A DNA stretch of 6,745 nt from Desulfurellales bacterium (lineage in GTDB: Bacteria > Campylobacterota_A > Desulfurellia > Desulfurellales > Hippeaceae), in contig JALTDI010000198.1 of assembly GCA_027074255.1 (NCBI GenBank), positions 1 to 6,745 on the forward strand, given 5' to 3'. Under the pieces are notes generated by a model. That model saw nothing but the letters and a program-made list of their open reading frames with translations, did no database searches and was not told where the DNA came from. This document shows positions 1 to 6,378 of the stretch, piece after piece. A program made the translations under genes and the position numbers. Positions within the stretch are counted from its first letter, which is position 1; each line of letters begins with the position of its first letter.

Positions 1-2938
1 CATCACCGCTCATATCTCCTATACCTGCGGCACTGAATGTTTCTTTATGCACGTTTTTGCCAAGTTCTCTAAAATGTCTTTCCACACATTGCCAAGCACC
101 TCTGGCAGTTATACCTATCTCTTTATGATCATAACCGTGTTTACCGCCTGATGCAAAGGCATCTTTGAGCCAGTAGTCATACTCTTTTTCGCTTATTTCG
201 TTTGCAATGTCTGAAAATGTAGCTGTGCCTTTGTCTGCGGCCACAACAAGGTAAGGGTCAAAATCATCGTAATGTATTACATCTTCAGGAAATGCAGTTT
301 TATTCTTCTTATCAAAATTATCCGTCAAATCGAGAATGCCTCTCATTAGCGTCCTATATGATTTCTTAGCCCATTCCACGGCTTCTTTTCTATCTTTTGA
401 AGCAGCTTTAACAATGAATCCTCCCTTTGAACCAACAGGGACAATAACAGCGTTTTTAACCATCTGAGTTTTCATTAATCCCAAAATTTCAAGCCTGAAA
501 TCATCCTTCCTGTCACTCCATCTAATGCCGCCTCTTGCAACCCTGCCGCCTCTTAAATGGCATCCTTCCATAAAGGCCGAATGAACGTATATTTCAAACA
601 TAGGCCTCGGTATGGGCATGGTTAGTATTTTTGACGAATCAATCTTAAAAGAAATGTAGTGGTATTTCCTTTTTTTATAAAAGTTTGTTCTGAGCATGCT
701 GTCGATTACGTTGAGCATAGAGTGCATAATTCTGTATTCGTGTATATCATTTATTGTTTCAAGGGAATATTTTATGTTTCTTGCTACATCTTCCAAATCC
801 GAGCCTTTATCTAAGTTCGGCGAAAATTTGAGCTCAAAATAATTCACCAGCATAGACGATATTTCGTGATACTTATTCAAAACAGAGATTAGCGAAGCTT
901 TTTTAATCTGGAAGTTGACCTGCATAAGGTAATTGCCTATTCCTCTGAGCACGTCAATGTATTGCCAATGAACGGCCGATGATGTTGTTAGTTTGTTCAA
1001 GGCGTCATCTTCCATACGGCCGTCCCATACAGCCTCGAAATTGCCTATAACAGCATCAAATAAATTGGCTCTATTATCCTTTTCCATTTTCGCTGAGTCT
1101 ATTAGAAAACGCTGTATGTATATGTCTTTGCCGTCAATTGTAATGTTGGTGAAATCTTCGTATAGAACGTTTAAGCCCATGTTGTTGAGCTTGGGCAGTA
1201 TTTCATATAAAGGGGATTTAGCTGATGAATAGATATTGAAAAAAACATTCTCATTCTGGGTGTATATGGCAACCTGCTGCTTGTTTGTTTTATCCAACTT
1301 TTCAAGATAATTTAAATCAAAAATAGCCCACTGTGGGGATGTTTTTGACATGTATTCGTCGTCAAAACCCTTTAAGTATTTGTTTGAAAAATAGGTTGCC
1401 TTTTTATAGCCGAATTTCTCCACGAGACTGCTTTTAAAATCGTCCTTCCAGCTGGATACTATTTTGATGAAATCCGATTCGATTTTTTTAATGTCGGTTT
1501 TGGGTTTTTTATCCTTATCAAAGATTAAATAGTAGTGAACCCTCATAATCCTTGAGCTTTGTGTTATGACCCTGTATTCTATATCCCTTATATTAAGGGT
1601 TTTCCTTAAATAATCCGTAAAAGCCTCGAGATTTTTCTGCGAGTAGAATTTAACCGGAAGCACCACCATCAAATACAGGCCGTGCGCCAAGCTTGTCTGT
1701 CTTGTTAAAATTTTTATTCTCTCGGTTGTCTCGCAGGTTAAAAGCTCTTCTAATAAGATTTTTAAATCCTCGGCTTTTGAAATAAACAGGTCGTCTTTGG
1801 GCAGCGTATTAAAAATATCTATAATGTGCCTGTATTCAAAGGAATCCTCCATAATATTTTCTTCAAACAGTATTTTATCCAATTTGGACTTTAAAAACGG
1901 AATATTGGCCGCTCGTTCTTTAAGGGCTTTGGGTGTAAACAAACCTATTATTATATTTCTCTTAACGGGTTTTAAGTCTTCATCAAATTCGGATATGGCT
2001 ATATAGTCCATTCTTTTGGTATAATATACGTTGCTCTTTGAGTTTGTTTTATCAATAACCATAACGCTTCCATTTTCGATGGTTTCGCGGGCAATGTCCG
2101 GAAGTTCACTCACGGATATCTTTTCTTTAAATTTGGTTTTTTCGGTTTTTCTTAGAATTCCGAGGTTGCTGTCTTCGTCCATTTGTATGTATATATCGTC
2201 TTTTTCATACGTTATGTCGTAGCTTCTTACACCGAGGAAAATAAAATTATCATCAAGCAGCCACATCAAGAATTCCTTTATATCTTCCATCTCTTTTTCT
2301 GTTATTTTTTTTAAATACCTTGGGTCATTTAGTTTTCTCGCTATGGATTTTGTTCTTTTCTCCATATCTTCGGAGTCATTAACAACAAGTGTGCACTCCC
2401 CTATGGAATTTATGATGTCATTTTTGATTTTTTCTTTTTGCTGTTCTCCTACGGCATCTATTAGAAAATACAGATACAGCTCTTTATTTCCGGATTCCTG
2501 AGAGGATTTTACCTTCACTATTTTCCCTTTTTCGTTTCTTTTTATAGATAATATAGGCTGAATGCTGAACTCTATAAATAAATCATTCAATTCATTTATT
2601 ATAGAGGTTATACTATCAACCACAAAAGGATTGTTGTTCGTTAAAAGTCTGATTTGGGTGTATTTTTTGTCTCCTATGGAGATGTCGGATAAATCTATTT
2701 TTATGTTTTCCTTCAATTCTTCGATAAAGTTCAAACTGCTTAGTATCAGCTCCTTTATATATTCAGCCGGGAACTTCTCGATAAAACTTTCGAGTTTCGA
2801 GTAGTTTAAAGACGAGTCAACGAAAACATCAACGGCATCTTTGTCGAACTTTCCGTTTTTAATGATATAGTCTTTGATTTCCTTCACGACGTTCAAATAA
2901 CTATTACGATTGAGCTGCTCAGAGCTATTTTCAACCAT
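1..2938 (-). CDS. gdhB: Large NAD-dependent glutamate dehydrogenase (180-kDa class), N-terminal 979 codons, 3' end outside window
   Basis: This enzyme oxidatively deaminates L-glutamate to 2-oxoglutarate and ammonia with NAD+, normally in glutamate catabolism in the cytoplasm. The minus-strand frame stays open from the ATG at 2938 to the window edge. The N-terminal region holds ACT-like regulatory segments, including NNNPFVVDSI near residue 95 and the FLMWLLDDNFIFLG block near residues 220-235. The catalytic region holds GGRVARGGIRWSDR (about 795-809), a lysine-rich block ending VPVGSKGGF (about 820-841), DPYLVVAADKGTATFSD (about 890-907) and DAFASGGKHGYDHK, and the window ends inside GIGDMSGD. 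These are hallmarks of the Bac_GDH family. Family members run to about 1,600 residues, so roughly 600 are probably missing. A Shine-Dalgarno AGGAGG (2943-2948) lies 4 bases before the ATG, which fixes the start. The symbol follows Pseudomonas usage. Confidence 0.95.
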   Translation of the reverse strand, partial: MVENSSEQLNRNSYLNVVKEIKDYIIKNGKFDKDAVDVFVDSSLNYSKLESFIEKFPAEYIKELILSSLNFIEELKENIKIDLSDISIGDKKYTQIRLLTNNNPFVVDSITSIINELNDLFIEFSIQPILSIKRNEKGKIVKVKSSQESGNKELYLYFLIDAVGEQQKEKIKNDIINSIGECTLVVNDSEDMEKRTKSIARKLNDPRYLKKITEKEMEDIKEFLMWLLDDNFIFLGVRSYDITYEKDDIYIQMDEDSNLGILRKTEKTKFKEKISVSELPDIARETIENGSVMVIDKTNSKSNVYYTKRMDYIAISEFDEDLKPVKRNIIIGLFTPKALKERAANIPFLKSKLDKILFEENIMEDSFEYRHIIDIFNTLPKDDLFISKAEDLKILLEELLTCETTERIKILTRQTSLAHGLYLMVVLPVKFYSQKNLEAFTDYLRKTLNIRDIEYRVITQSSRIMRVHYYLIFDKDKKPKTDIKKIESDFIKIVSSWKDDFKSSLVEKFGYKKATYFSNKYLKGFDDEYMSKTSPQWAIFDLNYLEKLDKTNKQQVAIYTQNENVFFNIYSSAKSPLYEILPKLNNMGLNVLYEDFTNITIDGKDIYIQRFLIDSAKMEKDNRANLFDAVIGNFEAVWDGRMEDDALNKLTTSSAVHWQYIDVLRGIGNYLMQVNFQIKKASLISVLNKYHEISSMLVNYFELKFSPNLDKGSDLEDVARNIKYSLETINDIHEYRIMHSMLNVIDSMLRTNFYKKRKYHYISFKIDSSKILTMPIPRPMFEIYVHSAFMEGCHLRGGRVARGGIRWSDRKDDFRLEILGLMKTQMVKNAVIVPVGSKGGFIVKAASKDRKEAVEWAKKSYRTLMRGILDLTDNFDKKNKTAFPEDVIHYDDFDPYLVVAADKGTATFSDIANEISEKEYDYWLKDAFASGGKHGYDHKEIGITARGAWQCVERHFRELGKNVHKETFSAAGIGDMSGD

Positions 2939-2994
2939 AACGCCTCCTCAAAATAAAATTAAGCGGATTTTAGCTTATATCAACCAAAAGTCAA
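2939..2994 (-). promoter_or_regulatory. Promoter and leader of the glutamate dehydrogenase gene
   Basis: On the minus strand a TTGACT -35 box (2989-2994) and a TAAAAT -10 box (2967-2972) are separated by 16 bases. This predicts transcription starting near 2960 and a leader of about 22 bases that contains the AGGAGG ribosome site. The promoter fits entirely within the 60-base gap after the mog stop codon. The dehydrogenase can therefore be expressed independently of hisF-mog, although read-through from upstream is not excluded because I see no terminator in the gap. The assignment rests on hexamer match and spacing only. Confidence 0.55.
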
Positions 2995-2998
2995 CTAA

Positions 2999-3493
2999 TT
3001 AAGTAGCACAAGGGGTATTATCCCCGTTTAATTTGTCGATTGCGTGGGGCAGCACCTCAACGATATATCCCAAATCCTCGAATACAGCCTTGGGTGAGCC
3101 GGGCAGATTTATTATGAGTTTTCTATTTCTCACACCCGCAGCCATTCTTGATAGCATAGCCCTTTTCGTGCTTTTAAGGGCATTTATCAAGATAGCCTGC
3201 GGGATGGCCGGTATCTCGTATTCCAAAACCGACAGTGTTGCCTGCGGTGTCACATCCCTGTCATAGAGCCCCGTTCCTCCGCTTGTAAGAATAGAATGTA
3301 TATTCTCCATTTTGCTGAATTCGATAAGTTTTTCTTTTATCAGTTCAATCTCATCGGGTATAATATCATAAACGGTTATTTTCGATGAGATTTTTGCCAG
3401 TATTTCTGTCACAATAGGTTTAATTTTATCGCTTTTTGGATTTTTTGAGCGTGAGTCACTTAAAACCAGCAGGGCAAAATTATATCCTGACAT
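2999..3493 (-). CDS. mog: MogA/MoaB-type molybdopterin adenylyltransferase
   Basis: The family activates molybdopterin by adenylylation before molybdate insertion, in molybdenum (or tungsten) cofactor synthesis in the cytoplasm. The 164-residue protein is a single MoCF_biosynth domain. Visible motifs are LLVLSDSRS (8-16), TSGGTG (70-75), DRDVTPQAT (78-86), AMLSR (112-116) and INLPGSPKA (128-136), with a PHAIDKLNGD tail. The length is typical of MoaB-like members and shorter than E. coli MogA. Two positions usually acidic in relatives, the Glu/Asp after DVTP and the Glu in the PGxxE segment, are Gln84 and Gln99 here. The start overlaps the end of hisF by 14 bases and has AGAAGG (3499-3504) 5 bases upstream, inside hisF, so translation is probably coupled. 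MogA and MoaB cannot be told apart from sequence alone. Confidence 0.88.
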   Translation of the reverse strand: MSGYNFALLVLSDSRSKNPKSDKIKPIVTEILAKISSKITVYDIIPDEIELIKEKLIEFSKMENIHSILTSGGTGLYDRDVTPQATLSVLEYEIPAIPQAILINALKSTKRAMLSRMAAGVRNRKLIINLPGSPKAVFEDLGYIVEVLPHAIDKLNGDNTPCAT

Positions 3494-4232
3494 TGACGCC
3501 TTCTTTCTTTAAATATTCTTTAACATCTTTGATTGTATATTCACCAAAGTGGAAAATCGATGCTGCCAAAGCCGCTGCAGCTCCTGCCTCAAATGCCCCT
3601 TTCATATGTTCAGGCGAACCTGCGCCGCCGGAGGCTATAACCGGTATATTGACCTTATCCGTGATTTTTTTTATCAATTCGATATCGTATCCGTTTTTTG
3701 TTCCATCCGTATCCATACTGGTTAGGAGTATCTCGCCGGCTCCTCTTTTTTGCACCTCTTTTGCCCACTCAACGGCATTCTTTTTTGCCGCCGTTCTGCC
3801 GCCGTTTATAAAGACCTCAAAACCGACGGATGTTCTTTTTGCATCTATTGCAACAACAATGCACTGGCTTCCGAATATGTTTGACGATTCGTTAATTAAA
3901 TCGGGATTTTTGACCGCTGCTGAGTTTATGGAAATTTTGTCTGCACCGGCTTTAAGCAGATTTCTTATATCCTCTATACTGTTTATGCCGCCGCCCACGG
4001 TCAGCGGCATAAAAACCTTTTTTGCTGTTTTTTTTACAACCTCTATTATGGTTTTTCTTTTTTCATAGCTTGCTGTTATATCCAAAAAAACGAGTTCATC
4101 CGCCCCCTGCTTGTCATAAATAATCGCCTGCTCGACCGGGTCTCCCGCATCTTGAAGGTTGATAAAATTAATCCCTTTTACGACTCTGCCCTTATCAACG
4201 TCAAGACAGGGTATAATTCTTTTTGACAGCAT
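3480..4232 (-). CDS. hisF: Imidazole glycerol phosphate synthase cyclase subunit HisF
   Basis: HisF is the cyclase half of the HisF-HisH heterodimer. It uses ammonia delivered by HisH to convert PRFAR into imidazole glycerol phosphate and AICAR, in histidine synthesis, with AICAR feeding purine synthesis. The 250-residue protein is a full-length (beta/alpha)8 barrel. Catalytic Asp11 lies in PCLDVDKGRVVKG and catalytic Asp130 in VVAIDAKR. Phosphate-binding loops are visible at LTVGGGI (78-84), TSMDTDGTKNGYD (171-183) and VIASGGAG (198-205), and the end carries ASIFHFGE. A ribosome site AAAGGA (4239-4244) lies 6 bases before the ATG. No hisH, hisA or other his gene is adjacent, so this hisF sits outside a classical his operon and is paired instead with mog, which it overlaps by 14 bases. 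Confidence 0.97.
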   Translation of the reverse strand: MLSKRIIPCLDVDKGRVVKGINFINLQDAGDPVEQAIIYDKQGADELVFLDITASYEKRKTIIEVVKKTAKKVFMPLTVGGGINSIEDIRNLLKAGADKISINSAAVKNPDLINESSNIFGSQCIVVAIDAKRTSVGFEVFINGGRTAAKKNAVEWAKEVQKRGAGEILLTSMDTDGTKNGYDIELIKKITDKVNIPVIASGGAGSPEHMKGAFEAGAAAALAASIFHFGEYTIKDVKEYLKKEGVNVRI

Positions 4233-4277
4233 ATTTCATCCTTTAACTATATTTCCAAAATAGATATACATAAGCAA

Positions 4278-4305
4278 ATTATATTGATTTTATACCAATA
4301 ATCAA
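4278..4305 (-). promoter_or_regulatory. Predicted hisF-mog promoter
   Basis: Minus-strand hexamers TTGATT (4300-4305) and TATAAT (4278-4283, a perfect -10 consensus) are 16 bases apart, predicting a start near 4271 and a leader of about 39 bases including AAAGGA. The -35 box lies only 4 bases from the -35 box of the divergent thioesterase promoter. A short dyad, TTGATT (4284-4289) and AATCAA (4300-4305) separated by 10 bases, fills the space from the -10 box through the -35 box; it could be an operator or chance in AT-rich DNA. I see no his leader peptide or attenuator. Confidence 0.55.
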
Positions 4306-4309
4306 GTGT

Positions 4310-4345
4310 TTTACAAATGCCTAATTTTTTAATAAAATATCTATA
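4310..4345 (+). promoter_or_regulatory. Predicted thioesterase promoter with start point at the ATG (leaderless)
   Basis: TTTACA (4310-4315) and TAAAAT (4333-4338) are separated by exactly 17 bases, a near-consensus sigma-70 promoter. The usual 6-base discriminator places +1 on A4345, the first base of the start codon. The absence of any purine-rich ribosome site between the -10 box and the ATG agrees with a leaderless transcript. The prediction is from pattern only. Confidence 0.55.
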
Positions 4346-4821
4346 TGAGAAATTTGCCGAGGTACAAAAAATGTTTTATATGCGGAAAAGAAAACCCCAT
4401 AGGTTTGAATATAACATTCAAAACGGATGATGATAAGGTCTATGCTTCGTTCAAGCCGGATGAAAGATATATGGGCTATAAGGACACACTGCACGGTGGA
4501 ATAGCTGCTTCCCTTTTAGATGAGACAATGGGCTGGGCATGCAGTGTAAAAACGAAGAAACTCTATTATACGATTGAGTTAACGATAAAATATAAGAAAC
4601 ATATAAAGGTCAATGCCGAGCTTTTTGTTGAGGCGTATATGATAAAGGACAAACATTCCATAGCCTATGCAAAAGCACATCTAAAAGATAAAGACGGCAA
4701 TATTCTTGCAGCATCCGAGGGCAAGTATTTTCCCATAGACGAGGAATCAGAGAATGATATTTTCAGTATGCTGCACCACGAACCCGAGGATTCCAAACCC
4801 GTTACAAAAGACGATATTTAA
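4345..4821 (+). CDS. PaaI-like hotdog-fold thioesterase
   Basis: This 158-residue protein belongs to the 4HBT/PaaI-type hotdog thioesterases, which hydrolyse acyl-CoA or related thioesters in the cytoplasm; the substrate cannot be inferred. The start carries a CFICGKENPIGL segment (10-21) with a CxxC pair, seen in a subset of these enzymes. It is followed by the core motif LHGGIAASLLDETMGWA (49-65), where Asp59 or Glu60 is the likely catalytic acid on the hotdog helix. The tail from about residue 130 is acidic and hydrophilic and probably lies outside the fold. An in-frame stop at 4333-4335 and the lack of other start codons fix the ATG. There is no Shine-Dalgarno site. It is transcribed divergently from hisF and is followed 58 bases later by the Mut7-C gene, possibly on the same transcript. 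Confidence 0.85.
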   Translation: MRNLPRYKKCFICGKENPIGLNITFKTDDDKVYASFKPDERYMGYKDTLHGGIAASLLDETMGWACSVKTKKLYYTIELTIKYKKHIKVNAELFVEAYMIKDKHSIAYAKAHLKDKDGNILAASEGKYFPIDEESENDIFSMLHHEPEDSKPVTKDDI

Positions 4822-4864
4822 GAATAAAATTAATGATGTTTAGTATTTGTTTTAGATTATTCTT
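4820..4864 (+). repeat. AT-only inverted repeat after the thioesterase stop
   Basis: AAGAATAA (4820-4827) and TTATTCTT (4857-4864) form a perfect 8-base inverted repeat around a 29-base centre, overlapping the thioesterase stop codon and ending 15 bases before the next ATG. With no G-C-rich stem it would be a weak hairpin and a poor terminator. It may be chance, or a protein-binding site for the following gene. No convincing promoter for the next gene was found in this gap. Confidence 0.25.
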
Positions 4865-4879
4865 TTACTTGTAAATAAA

Positions 4880-5620
4880 ATGGGGAAAGCTGTTTTTAGG
4901 TTTTATGCCGAACTGAACGACTTTTTGGATTCAGACAAAAAGCAAAAACCCTTTGAGTATCGTTTTTTCGGTAATCCGTCAATCAAGGATGCAATACAAG
5001 CCATAGGCGTTATGCATACGGAGGTGGATTTAATCCTCGTTAATTCGAACTTTGTCGATTTTGACTATAATCTTAATGACGGAGACTTTGTTTCTGTTTA
5101 TCCGGTTTTTGAGAGCATTGATATCTCGCCGTTAAAAGGCCTCACTCCGCCGCTGAGGGTTCTGAGATTTATTGCTGATGTCCATCTCGGAAAACTCGCA
5201 AAATATTTGAGAATGCTTGGCTTTGATACGCTTTATAGCAACAGTGCTGAAGATAGCGAAATAATGGAGGCGGCACAAACTGAGGGTCGAGTAATCTTAA
5301 CAAAAGATAAGGGCATTTTGAAAAACGGCCGCGTGGATAAGGGCTATTTTGTAAGAAGCGATAAGGCAAAAATGCAGATAAAAGAGATTCTTAAAAGGTT
5401 TGACCTTTATTCAAGCATAGAGCCTTTTAAGAGGTGTATGGTATGCAACGGTGAAATAGTTAATGTTCATAAAAGCGATATTATCAATAGAATTCCTCCA
5501 AAGACACGGCTTTATTACGACGAATTTAGGATTTGTAAAAGCTGCGGCAGGATTTACTGGAAGGGTTCGCATTATCAAAAAATGATGCAGTTTATCGAAG
5601 ATGTCAGGCTGCCGCATTAA
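4880..5620 (+). CDS. Ubiquitin-like / Mut7-C RNase-domain zinc-ribbon protein
   Basis: The 246-residue protein fuses two domains. Residues 1-85 match the Mut7-C ubiquitin-like domain: FRFYAELNDFL at the start, HTEVDLILVN near 46-55 and DGDFVSVYPVFES near 67-79. Residues 94-246 are a Mut7-C domain, a PIN-like putative nuclease. Asp100 in FIADVHLGKLAKYLR, Asp125 and Asp143 in ILTKDKGIL are candidate metal-binding acids. A zinc ribbon is formed by C186xxC189 and C219xxC222, and the end carries RIYWKGSHY. The ubiquitin-like domain is followed directly by the second domain with no free Gly-Gly terminus, so conjugation is unlikely. An in-frame stop at 4853-4855 and the family-typical MxxxxFRFYAEL opening support this start, despite no Shine-Dalgarno site. 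The architecture is known in diverse bacteria; RNase activity is a fold-based prediction and the biological target is unknown. Confidence 0.9.
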   Translation: MGKAVFRFYAELNDFLDSDKKQKPFEYRFFGNPSIKDAIQAIGVMHTEVDLILVNSNFVDFDYNLNDGDFVSVYPVFESIDISPLKGLTPPLRVLRFIADVHLGKLAKYLRMLGFDTLYSNSAEDSEIMEAAQTEGRVILTKDKGILKNGRVDKGYFVRSDKAKMQIKEILKRFDLYSSIEPFKRCMVCNGEIVNVHKSDIINRIPPKTRLYYDEFRICKSCGRIYWKGSHYQKMMQFIEDVRLPH

Positions 5621-5645
5621 TGAGCTTAAAAAATAATCCTTCCTC

Positions 5646-5688
5646 AAAAAAAGGCAATATGTAATAAGAAGTCATAAAGAGCTGCCTT
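5646..5688 (-). terminator. Possible terminator downstream of the MBL-fold gene
   Basis: Read on the minus strand, AAGGCA (5683-5688) can pair with TGCCTT (5651-5656), and the second arm runs straight into a seven-base T tract (5646-5652). The enclosed 26 bases can form a small inner TATG/CATA hairpin. This lies about 42 bases after the MBL-fold stop codon, where a terminator for the minus-strand unit would be expected. The long loop makes it weaker than a classical intrinsic terminator. I see no clear terminator for the convergent plus-strand gene. Confidence 0.35.
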
Positions 5689-5729
5689 GATAAGGGCAAA
5701 GGCTCAGGAAGCCCACACGTATTTTGGTA

Positions 5730-6368
5730 TCAATTAATATCTATTATTTTTCCTGCTCCGCCCTCAATGTACTGTTTAGGATAGAGGTGCTTTATTTCTG
5801 ATTTATATCGAGTACAGTGAGTCGGACAAATTAAATCCAAGCCTCGTAAGGAATCCGGTTTTGTTCCATGCAGGCCGCCTATGATGCCGTAAACCCTGCC
5901 GAATTGAGATGCCGTTTGAAGGATATGCTCCATCTTCGGATGTGAGCATCCAACTATAACTACAATGCCTTTTTTGGTTTCAACACAAAGAGACTGTTCT
6001 ATTTTTTCAAGCTCACCTGTTGAGTAGATGCCGTCATAAAGCTTTGTCGGAGCTCCTACTTCTATAACTCTGTTTGTATTTTTCACCCCTTCAAAAGACG
6101 GAGGAATCCATAGTTGAGCATTATCGTTTATATTGAGAAAGGACGAAAGGCCTCCCGTATGGTCCCAATGAGCATGAGAAATGAAAACATCCCGTATTTC
6201 TTTTGGGTCTATTTTTAGCTTTTGCATATTTGAAAGCAGAAGGTCTCCTTTTGCTCCCGTATCGAAAAGGATTTTCTTTTCGTCGACCTTTATTAAAGCG
6301 GAAAAACCCCAGTCAAATTGAAGGTCTTTTCTAAAAGAGGTATTGTCATAAATGATTGTTATTTTCAT
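5730..6368 (-). CDS. MBL-fold metallo-hydrolase of the MJ0301 / dihydropterin-RFAP synthase-like family
   Basis: The 212-residue protein is a single metallo-beta-lactamase domain. The metal-binding signature HAHWDH is at 65-70, after the FDTG strand-turn at 35-38. Further likely ligands are His143 in VGCSHPKMEHIL and His184 in CPTHCT, and GGLHG lies at 164-168. The GCSH and HCT motifs are typical of the family that includes archaeal 7,8-dihydropterin-6-methyl-4-(ribofuranosyl)aminobenzene-phosphate synthase. Bacterial members are often annotated with that name, but the methanopterin role is not established for them. The protein is cytoplasmic, with no signal peptide. The ribosome site GGGGTGA (6373-6379) sits 4 bases before the ATG and shares a base with the upstream gene's stop codon. 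The 10-base gap to that gene indicates an operon. Confidence 0.85.
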   Translation of the reverse strand: MKITIIYDNTSFRKDLQFDWGFSALIKVDEKKILFDTGAKGDLLLSNMQKLKIDPKEIRDVFISHAHWDHTGGLSSFLNINDNAQLWIPPSFEGVKNTNRVIEVGAPTKLYDGIYSTGELEKIEQSLCVETKKGIVVIVGCSHPKMEHILQTASQFGRVYGIIGGLHGTKPDSLRGLDLICPTHCTRYKSEIKHLYPKQYIEGGAGKIIDIN

Positions 6369-6378
6369 CTTTTCACCC

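Noticed and set aside
993..2804. Several short plus-strand open frames opposite the glutamate dehydrogenase
   Set aside because: All are shadows of the uninterrupted minus-strand coding frame; their translations are low-complexity and show no motifs.
3436..4068. A 210-codon plus-strand open frame antisense to hisF and mog
   Set aside because: It lies opposite two genes with unmistakable motifs, its translation is Phe/Ser/Ala-rich with no recognisable domain, and it has no ribosome site. It is a codon-bias shadow.
4260..4344. 8-base inverted arms ATAGATAT (4260-4267) and ATATCTAT (4337-4344) as a shared operator
   Set aside because: In about 110 bases of very AT-rich DNA an 8-base match of this kind is expected about once by chance, so it is not listed as a feature without conservation data.
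5689..5722. GC-richer hairpin-forming patch (GGCT-CAGGA-AGCC and GAGC/GCTC pairs) in the convergent gap, considered as a small RNA, riboswitch or attachment site
   Set aside because: The stems are only 4-5 bases, no T tract follows on either strand, and it matches no RNA family consensus I can recall, including Moco riboswitch, SRP RNA and tRNA 3' ends.
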